Origin: Enterocloster aldenensis
GTDB lineage: Bacteria; Bacillota; Clostridia; Lachnospirales; Lachnospiraceae
DNA length: 29,321 nt
Direction: 5' to 3'
Assembly: GCF_003434055.1 (NCBI RefSeq)
Contig: NZ_QVEX01000030.1
Coordinates: 1-29,321 of the forward strand
Of this stretch, positions 7,719-14,009 are shown piece by piece. How positions within the stretch are numbered: position 1 is the first letter of the stretch; each line of letters opens with the position of its first letter. The notes under the pieces are model-generated. The model had not been told where the DNA came from. It saw only the letters and a list, made by a program, of their open reading frames with translations, and made no database searches. A program made the translations under genes and the position numbers.

Positions 7719-7747
7719 ATCATACGGAGTGACAGAGGATTTGTCAA
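7719..7747 (-). promoter_or_regulatory. Promoter of LacI-type regulator 1
   Basis: On the minus strand TTGACA (7742-7747) and TATGAT (7719-7724) are separated by 17 bp. A CG-rich motif just downstream (GTTTCGTTAACGTGATTTAGT, 7690-7710) contains a partial match to the locus operator, so autoregulation is possible. Confidence 0.7.
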
Positions 7748-7973
7748 GGATTGGGAAATAACGAGAGGGGGAGAGCGGTGAGGATGGAGGATTAAAATAA
7801 AGAAGTATAAAGAAAAATAGGGAGAAACGGGGCTGTGGGAGGACGAAAAAGAATCACAAAAAAAGAGGCGGTGGATTTTGCATTTATTATGAAAGCATGA
7901 GAATGAAAAAATAAAATATGCACAAATATAAAAAGAATAAATTGTGAGAATAATACAAAATGAAAAGTGGGTA

Positions 7974-8003
7974 TTGACATCTGCTAAAACGTAAAACTAT
8001 AAT
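7974..8003 (+). promoter_or_regulatory. Promoter of the PFOR operon with an operator in the spacer
   Basis: A perfect TTGACA (7974-7979) and a perfect TATAAT (7998-8003) are 18 bp apart. The spacer itself contains GCTAAAACGTAAAACTA (7983-7999), an operator-like site centred on CG 7990-7991. A bound regulator would occlude RNA polymerase directly. This is a strong promoter under tight negative control, by inference. Confidence 0.8.
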
Positions 8004-8011
8004 AAAGATAA

Positions 8012-8037
8012 GCTAAAACGTTAAACTAACACGATAA
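8012..8037 (+). promoter_or_regulatory. Downstream LacI-type operator pair of the PFOR operon
   Basis: GCTAAAACGTTAAACTAA (8012-8029) repeats the 18-mer found at 6523-6540. A further CG-centred site (CACGATAAACC, CG 8032-8033) follows at 13-bp spacing, as at the carboxyltransferase promoter. Together with the spacer site, three potential operators cover about 60 bp. Confidence 0.65.
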
Positions 8038-8162
8038 ACCAGTCATTAAGTACAAAATAATTAATACTAAATAATACTAATTGATGCAGACACAAACCAG
8101 AAGTTACAGCCGTTAACTGAAACACACAATCATTTGTCTTAGAAGAAAGGAAGAAGTGGATT

Positions 8163-11100
8163 ATGAGCAAAATCATGAAGACCATGGACGGAAACGAAGC
8201 AGCCGCATATGCTTCCTATGCATTTACGGAGGTAGCGGCCATTTATCCAATCACACCTTCATCTCCAATGGCGGAGCATGTGGACGCGTGGGCGGCCCAT
8301 GGAAAGAAAAATATATTTGGGACACCGGTCAAGCTGGTGGAAATGCAGTCAGAGGCGGGGGCAATCTCAGCCGTGCACGGTGCGCTGGATGCAGGTGTTC
8401 TGGCATCCTCCTACACGGCTTCCCAGGGACTGATGCTGATGATTCCCACTATGTTCCGTATCGCGGGGCAGCTGAAACCGGGTGTGGTCCATGTGGCAAG
8501 CAGGAATGTGGCTACAAGCGCAATCTCCATTTTTGCGGAGCACTCCGACGTTATGGCCTGCCGTCCCACGGGATTTGCCATGATGGCAAGCTCCACGGTA
8601 CAGGAAGCCATGGACCTGGGGGCGGTGTCCCATCTGGCAGCGATTAAGGGGCATGTTCCATTTCTCCACTATTTTGACGGATTCAGGACCAGCCATGAAA
8701 TCCAGAAGGTGGAATGTCTGGATTATGAGGAGCTGGCAAAGCTGGTAGACCAGAAGGAGTTAAAAAAGTTCCGCGATAACGCGCTGAACCCGGAAAGCCC
8801 GGTACTGCGCACCACAGGGCAGAACCCGGATACATATTTTCAGCAGAGGGAAGCGGCGAATCCTTACTATGAAGCCCTTCCGGATGTGGTGGAATCCTGC
8901 ATGGATCAAATTAATGAGATTACAGGCAGAAACTATAAGCTGTTTAACTACTACGGAAGTCCTGAAGCAGAGACAGTCCTGGTGGGTATGGGCAGCGTGA
9001 CGGGAACCATCCAGGAGACCATTGACTACCTGGTAGCCCAGGGGAAGAAGGTGGGGTATCTGGAGGTTCATTTGTTCCGTCCCTTCAGCCCGAAGCATTT
9101 CTTCCATGAACTGCCTGATACCGTGAAGAAGATTACGGTCCTTGACAGGGATAAGGAAGCCGGAGCCGTGGGCGAGCCGCTGTTTGAGGAAATCTGCAGC
9201 GTGCTTCAGGATTCGGGAAGCCCCATCAAGGCCTATGCGTGCCGCTTCGGCCTTGCCAGCAAGGACACCACACCGGCCCAGATAGTGGCCATGTATGAGA
9301 ACATGGGAGCAAAGGAGCCAAGAAATCATTACACCATCGGTATTGTGGATGATGTGACCCACCACTCCATTCCTTACGGCCAGGAGCTGGATATCATCCC
9401 AAAGGGCACGGTCAGCTGTAAATTCTGGGGACTTGGCTCGGACGGGACCGTGGGCGCCAATAAGAATACCATCAAAATCATCGGTGACCACACGGATATG
9501 TATGTACAAGCCTACTTTGAGTATGACGGAAAAAAGTCGGGCGGCGTGACCAAGAGCCATCTGCGCTTCGGCCATTCACCCATCCGCAGCTCCTACCTGG
9601 TGAACAAGGCGGATTTTGTGGCCTGCCATAACCAGGCGTACATTGACAAATATGACATTGTATCGGATCTGAAGGAAGGCGGGAACCTGCTGATTGCATG
9701 TGACTGGAAGGAGGAGGATTTGGACCGCCATCTTCCCGCATACATGAGAAAAGCCATAGCGGATAAAAAAATCAACCTTTATATCATCGACTCCGTTCAG
9801 ATTGCCGCAGGCCTGGGACTGGGCAGCCGTACAAATACCGTGCTCCAGTCGGCATTTTTCAAAATCGCGGATATTATCCCGGCAGAGGATGCATCCCGGT
9901 ACATGAAGGAAGCCATCCTTAAGTCCTACGGTAAAAAGGGCGATGCTATTGTAAATATGAACTACGCTGCGGTGGACGCCGGGGTGGAACATCTGGTGAA
10001 GGTAAATGTTCCTGCGTCCTGGTCGGATCTTAACACGCAGGAGGCTTCAGACAGCAGGGAGAAACCGAAGTTCATCACCAGGATATTGGAACCGGTAAAC
10101 AGTATGAAGGGTGATTCCATTCCGGTATCTGCATTTTATGAGGACCACGCAGATGGAACCATGCCCCAGGGAACTTCCAAATATGAGAAACGGGGGATTG
10201 CGGTCAAGGTGCCGTCCTGGAATCCGGACAAATGCATCCAGTGCAACCAGTGTGCCTATGTGTGTCCCCACGCAGTAATCCGTCCCCTGCTTCTGACAAA
10301 GGAGGAGACAGCGGGCGGGCCGGAAGGATTAAAGACAGCAAAGACCATGGGAAAGGGCGCGGATGGATTGCTGTTCCACATGGCAATATCCGTTTTGGAC
10401 TGCTCGGGCTGCGCAAGCTGTGCCAATGTCTGCCCGGCTAAGGAAAAAGCCCTTACCATGGTATTGCTGGAAGAGGAGCTGGAGGAGGCCAAGGTATGGG
10501 ATTACACGGAAGCACTGCCGGAAATCCGAAATCCATTCGGTACATCCAATGTAAAGGGCAGCCAGTTTGAACAGCCCCTTCTGGAATTCTCCGGCGCATG
10601 CGCAGGCTGCGGCGAGACGCCTTATGCCAAGCTGGTTACACAGCTGTACGGCGACAGGATGTATATCGCCACCGCTACAGGATGCAGCCAGGTATGGGCC
10701 ACCAGCTTCCCAAGCTTCCCCTATACCACCAATAAGAAAGGACAGGGACCTGCGGTGGGCGGTTCACTGTTTGAGAATAATGCGGAATTTGGAATGGGTA
10801 TCTGCCTTGGGGCGGACCAGCAGAGGAACAGCCTTTGCCTGCGGGTTGAGGAGATTGCTGCACAGTCTGATGACCAGTTATTAAAATCAGCGGCAGCGGA
10901 CTGGCTGGCACATTTTGATGACAAGGAGGCAACTAAGGCTGTAAGCGAAACATTGAAGGCAGCGCTTTACAATTATACAGGCACCATCGTAGCGGAGCAG
11001 GTGGGATTTGCACGGGAAAATGTAAAACACCTTGTGAAGAAGTCTGTGTGGATGTTTGGCGGCGACGGCTGGGCATATGATATCGGCTACGGCGGCCTGG

Positions 11101-11687
11101 ATCATGTACTGGCTTCCGGCGCGGACGTGAATGTGATGGTATTTGATACAGAGGTGTATTCCAATACGGGCGGCCAGGCGTCCAAGGCAACTCCGACAGG
11201 AGCCGTGGCACAGTTTGCCGCCGCGGGCAAGCGCACCAAGAAGAAAGACCTGGGTATGATGGCCATGAGCTACGGCGACGTGTACGTGGCCCAGGTGGCC
11301 ATGGGCGCCAGCCAGGCACAGCTGTTAAAGGCAGTGAAGGAGGCCGAGAGCTACAACGGTCCGTCCCTGATTATCGCATATGCGCCCTGTATCAACCACG
11401 GACTGCGCTGCGGCATGGCAAAGGTGCAGGATGAAATCAAACGCGCGGTGGAAGCCGGCTACTGGCACCTTTACAGATATAATCCCATGCTGGCGGAGGA
11501 AGGCAAAAATCCATTCCAGTTAGACAGTAAGGAGCCGGAGGGCGGCTACAGGGAATTCCTGCGGGGCGAGGTCCGCTATTCTTCACTGGAGCGTACCTTC
11601 CCGGATGCGGCAGACGCCCTTTACAGGAAATCAGAGGCAGATGCAAAGGCCAGATATCAGGTATACAAAGGGCTGGCGTCCAAATAA
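8163..11687 (+). CDS. nifJ: Pyruvate:ferredoxin (flavodoxin) oxidoreductase
   Basis: This single-chain PFOR of 1174 residues oxidatively decarboxylates pyruvate, and often 2-oxobutyrate, to acyl-CoA, CO2 and reduced ferredoxin in the cytoplasm. Domains in order: the N-terminal alpha part with YPITPSSPMAEH (28-39); the gamma part near 420-570; a two-cluster ferredoxin domain with CIQCNQCAYVCP (about 691) and CSGCASCANVCP (about 747); and the thiamine diphosphate domain with GACAGCGETPYAK (about 810) and GGDGWAYDIGYGGLDHVLAS (about 965). The additional cluster cysteines of the beta domain are present. The length is normal for NifJ-type enzymes. It opens an operon of six genes with gaps of at most 50 bp. 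Being first in a catabolic operon rather than a housekeeping locus suggests a dedicated 2-oxoacid, possibly 2-oxobutyrate or pyruvate made by the next enzymes. Confidence 0.96.
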   Translation: MSKIMKTMDGNEAAAYASYAFTEVAAIYPITPSSPMAEHVDAWAAHGKKNIFGTPVKLVEMQSEAGAISAVHGALDAGVLASSYTASQGLMLMIPTMFRIAGQLKPGVVHVASRNVATSAISIFAEHSDVMACRPTGFAMMASSTVQEAMDLGAVSHLAAIKGHVPFLHYFDGFRTSHEIQKVECLDYEELAKLVDQKELKKFRDNALNPESPVLRTTGQNPDTYFQQREAANPYYEALPDVVESCMDQINEITGRNYKLFNYYGSPEAETVLVGMGSVTGTIQETIDYLVAQGKKVGYLEVHLFRPFSPKHFFHELPDTVKKITVLDRDKEAGAVGEPLFEEICSVLQDSGSPIKAYACRFGLASKDTTPAQIVAMYENMGAKEPRNHYTIGIVDDVTHHSIPYGQELDIIPKGTVSCKFWGLGSDGTVGANKNTIKIIGDHTDMYVQAYFEYDGKKSGGVTKSHLRFGHSPIRSSYLVNKADFVACHNQAYIDKYDIVSDLKEGGNLLIACDWKEEDLDRHLPAYMRKAIADKKINLYIIDSVQIAAGLGLGSRTNTVLQSAFFKIADIIPAEDASRYMKEAILKSYGKKGDAIVNMNYAAVDAGVEHLVKVNVPASWSDLNTQEASDSREKPKFITRILEPVNSMKGDSIPVSAFYEDHADGTMPQGTSKYEKRGIAVKVPSWNPDKCIQCNQCAYVCPHAVIRPLLLTKEETAGGPEGLKTAKTMGKGADGLLFHMAISVLDCSGCASCANVCPAKEKALTMVLLEEELEEAKVWDYTEALPEIRNPFGTSNVKGSQFEQPLLEFSGACAGCGETPYAKLVTQLYGDRMYIATATGCSQVWATSFPSFPYTTNKKGQGPAVGGSLFENNAEFGMGICLGADQQRNSLCLRVEEIAAQSDDQLLKSAAADWLAHFDDKEATKAVSETLKAALYNYTGTIVAEQVGFARENVKHLVKKSVWMFGGDGWAYDIGYGGLDHVLASGADVNVMVFDTEVYSNTGGQASKATPTGAVAQFAAAGKRTKKKDLGMMAMSYGDVYVAQVAMGASQAQLLKAVKEAESYNGPSLIIAYAPCINHGLRCGMAKVQDEIKRAVEAGYWHLYRYNPMLAEEGKNPFQLDSKEPEGGYREFLRGEVRYSSLERTFPDAADALYRKSEADAKARYQVYKGLASK

Positions 11688-11704
11688 TCCAGGGAGAGAA
11701 CGCA

Positions 11705-12793
11705 ATGGATGACAACAGGATCTACACCATAGCTGTCATTCCCGGGGACGGTATTGGACCTGAGATTACCAGGGAAACGGTGCTGACCCTTAAACGGGCA
11801 GGGGAGGTGTTCGGCCAAAGCTTCCGGTTTGAGGAGGTGACGGCCGGTACCCAGGCCCTGAGACAGGGACGCTGTCCCATGCCGCCGGAGAGCCTCACAG
11901 CCTGCCGCCAGGCGGATGGGATACTCATGGGAAAGCTGGCCGTGGGAAGGCGCCCGGACCTGGACTTTAAAGACCGGCCGGAGAGCATTCTTGGACTGCT
12001 GCGCACAGAGCTTTCCCTGCGAAGCGATATACGTCCCTGCTTTTTTTCGGATGCACTTCGGGGGCTGTGTCCCTTAAAAGAGGAAATCCGCAAAAAAGGA
12101 ATGGATATCCTGATCATACGGGATATTGCGGGAGGGATGTTTACCACGGAAGGTAAAAGCTCTAATCTGTGCAATGTAAGGGCTGCCTGGGACACGGAGG
12201 GCTATGACGAGGTACTGATCCGGGATTCGGCCAGACTGGCATTTGAACTTGCAGGGACCAGAAGAAAGAAGGTTACAAGCCTGGATAAGGCCATCCTTCT
12301 GTCCAGCAGTGCCTTATGGCGTCAGGTGATGGAGGAAACCCACAGGGATTATCCCCATATAGAACTGGAACACATGCTGGTGGACCACGGGGCCTTTGAA
12401 CTGATCAGTTCGCCGGATGCCTTTGACGTGATTGTGGCCTCCAATGTGTTTGGGGACATTATCGCGGACGAGGCAGCAGGACTCACAGGCGCGGGCGAGT
12501 TCCTTCCGGCGGGCAGTCTGAATGCCGGAAAAAGGGGAATCTACTGTCCAAACCAGCTTCATCAGGTCCACGAAGAACTGGCCGGTACGGGGAAAGCCAA
12601 TCCCATGGGAATGATTCTGGCTGGCGCCATGATGCTTGAATATTCCTTCGGCCTTTGCCGGGAAGCGGAATGTGTAAGAAAGGCGGTGTACCGCGTGATG
12701 GAACATGGAATCGGAGGACGCCCCTGCTGGTCGGGCCGGGAACAGACCGCTGCAACAGAGCAGATTGGGGAAGCGGTCAGGGCGTGTCTATAA
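11705..12793 (+). CDS. Isopropylmalate/isocitrate dehydrogenase-family protein, divergent
   Basis: The 362-residue product belongs to the beta-decarboxylating dehydrogenases (IPMDH, ICDH, tartrate and D-malate dehydrogenases), which oxidise a 2-hydroxy-3-carboxy acid to a 2-oxoacid plus CO2. Seen here are VIPGDGIGPEI (11-21), three substrate arginines at the IPMDH positions (R100, R110, R139), the catalytic Lys (K195 in LDKA) and metal aspartates D227, D251 and D255. Departures are clear: the catalytic Tyr position is Phe (F146, GGMFTTEG), and the NAD-binding HGSAPDIAG loop reads HQVHEELAG (286-294). Cofactor use or mechanism may therefore differ from leucine biosynthesis. AGGGAG lies just before the ATG, 17 bases after the PFOR stop. 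Its product should be the 2-oxoacid consumed by PFOR. Confidence 0.88.
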   Translation: MDDNRIYTIAVIPGDGIGPEITRETVLTLKRAGEVFGQSFRFEEVTAGTQALRQGRCPMPPESLTACRQADGILMGKLAVGRRPDLDFKDRPESILGLLRTELSLRSDIRPCFFSDALRGLCPLKEEIRKKGMDILIIRDIAGGMFTTEGKSSNLCNVRAAWDTEGYDEVLIRDSARLAFELAGTRRKKVTSLDKAILLSSSALWRQVMEETHRDYPHIELEHMLVDHGAFELISSPDAFDVIVASNVFGDIIADEAAGLTGAGEFLPAGSLNAGKRGIYCPNQLHQVHEELAGTGKANPMGMILAGAMMLEYSFGLCREAECVRKAVYRVMEHGIGGRPCWSGREQTAATEQIGEAVRACL

Positions 12794-12815
12794 AATCATA
12801 TGAGGTGACAGGATA

Positions 12816-14009
12816 ATGGAAAAAAGAATGATAGAAAAGCTTCTGGGCGCGGCACAAGGCGAGATTGCCACCGTTTCCCCGGATATGGTACTGGTTACCA
12901 ATGGGTTTTCCCACGGGGTAACGGAACATGTTTCCCGGGTATCGGAGCCGGAAAAGGTACTGGTGATGTATGACCACAACGTGCCGTCCGGTTCACCGGA
13001 GGACGCCAGGATATTTGGGGAAATCCTGACATTTTCGAAAGAATACGGTACCCGTTTCCTTCAGGCAAAGGGAACCGGGCTGCAGTACCTTCTTAAGGAG
13101 GAAGTAAAACCCGGCCAGATTGTGGTTACCGGTTCCAGGCACAGCTCTGTGTTAGGCGCTGTGGGAGCCTTGGGAATCGGCGTCAGCAACACGGAGCTGG
13201 CCAGGGTGCTGGAGACGGGAAAATACCATGTGGAAGTGCCGGAAACACTGGGCGTACAGGTGAAAGGCAGCTTGGGGACGGATTGCGGCATTGTGGACGC
13301 GGCCCTTTGCTTCTTAAAGGAGAGAAATGGTATCCAGGGCAAAGCCATTGAATTTATAGGCGGGAATCTGACCAGCCACGAAAAGGCCGTGCTGTGCCAT
13401 ATGGCCTGCGGCACAGGCGCATACACCGCATTCTGGACCGAAGAAGGGCAGGCGGGCTGTTGTCTGGACCTGGATCAGACGGTTCCCATGCTGAGAATGC
13501 CGTGCAGTGATAAAAATTCCCAGATTAAGGCGGGATTTCAGCCAGCTTCCATCCTGGCCGGCTGTAAGATCCATGGAGGCCAGATTGGCGGATGCAATGG
13601 AGGAACCATAGAGGACCTGAGAAAAGCAGCCGCGATGACAGAGGGAAAGAAGCTGAAACTGGGCTTCAGGCTTACGGTCTGTCCGGCTGCCAGCGCGGAT
13701 TACATACAGGCCATGGAGGAAGGAATCATCACCAGATTCATTGATTTCGGGGCACAGATCAGCGCGGCCGGAGACCATAGCGTGGTACCACAGGGAGCGG
13801 GCGCCATGGGACCGGGAGAAACGCTTTTAACGACCGGGCTGTATACCTTTGCAGGATCTATGGGATGTGAGGATGCGCGGGTCATGACGGCATCGGTGGA
13901 AACAATCATGGCGGCAGCGTCTGACACAGAAAAAGCATCTGGCAAGGCAGCAAAATCAACATCCGGCATGGAATCACAGGAGGGGAAGGATAATGGAAAC
14001 AGTATTTAA
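12816..14009 (+). CDS. Aconitase/LeuC-like protein lacking two cluster cysteines
   Basis: The 397-residue product aligns by eye along the LeuC/aconitase catalytic part: MYDHNVP (51-57), SRHSSVLGAVGALGIGVSN (107-125, with the conserved His), IGGNLTSHEKAVLCHMA (181-197) and IGGCNGGTIEDLRKAA (257-272). C260 matches the first [4Fe-4S] ligand of the usual SCTNG motif. The second and third ligands, normally CxxC in a PGCGPC motif, are D320 and V323 (AAGDHSVV). A classical aconitase cluster is therefore not expected. The tail after about residue 368 is Ser/Lys-rich and probably disordered. The gene overlaps the next one by 17 bp. It may be an inactive partner of the downstream LeuDC, a cluster-free hydratase, or a decaying paralogue. 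It is short compared with LeuC (about 420). Confidence 0.8.
   Translation: MEKRMIEKLLGAAQGEIATVSPDMVLVTNGFSHGVTEHVSRVSEPEKVLVMYDHNVPSGSPEDARIFGEILTFSKEYGTRFLQAKGTGLQYLLKEEVKPGQIVVTGSRHSSVLGAVGALGIGVSNTELARVLETGKYHVEVPETLGVQVKGSLGTDCGIVDAALCFLKERNGIQGKAIEFIGGNLTSHEKAVLCHMACGTGAYTAFWTEEGQAGCCLDLDQTVPMLRMPCSDKNSQIKAGFQPASILAGCKIHGGQIGGCNGGTIEDLRKAAAMTEGKKLKLGFRLTVCPAASADYIQAMEEGIITRFIDFGAQISAAGDHSVVPQGAGAMGPGETLLTTGLYTFAGSMGCEDARVMTASVETIMAAASDTEKASGKAAKSTSGMESQEGKDNGNSI

Larger units (their letters stand above)
7748..8162 (+). promoter_or_regulatory. Regulator-PFOR intergenic region, otherwise gene-free
   Basis: I see no credible gene here. A purine-rich stretch at about 7750-7970 has only short frames without family resemblance. 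The regulatory content sits at 7974-8037 (promoter and operators). The leader from about 8010 to 8162 is AT-rich with near-repeats of AATACTAA (8069-8092) and no recognised riboswitch. AAAGGAAG near 8145-8153 is the ribosome binding site for the gene at 8163. Confidence 0.6.

Noticed and set aside
7792..7980. Minus-strand frame rich in Phe and Ile between regulator 1 and the PFOR operon
   Set aside because: Its composition follows from the purine-rich plus strand; it has no ribosome binding site and overlaps the PFOR promoter.
8760..9992. Long minus-strand frames inside the PFOR gene
   Set aside because: They lie opposite a clearly conserved coding sequence, lack ribosome binding sites and show no family motifs; they are codon-bias shadows.
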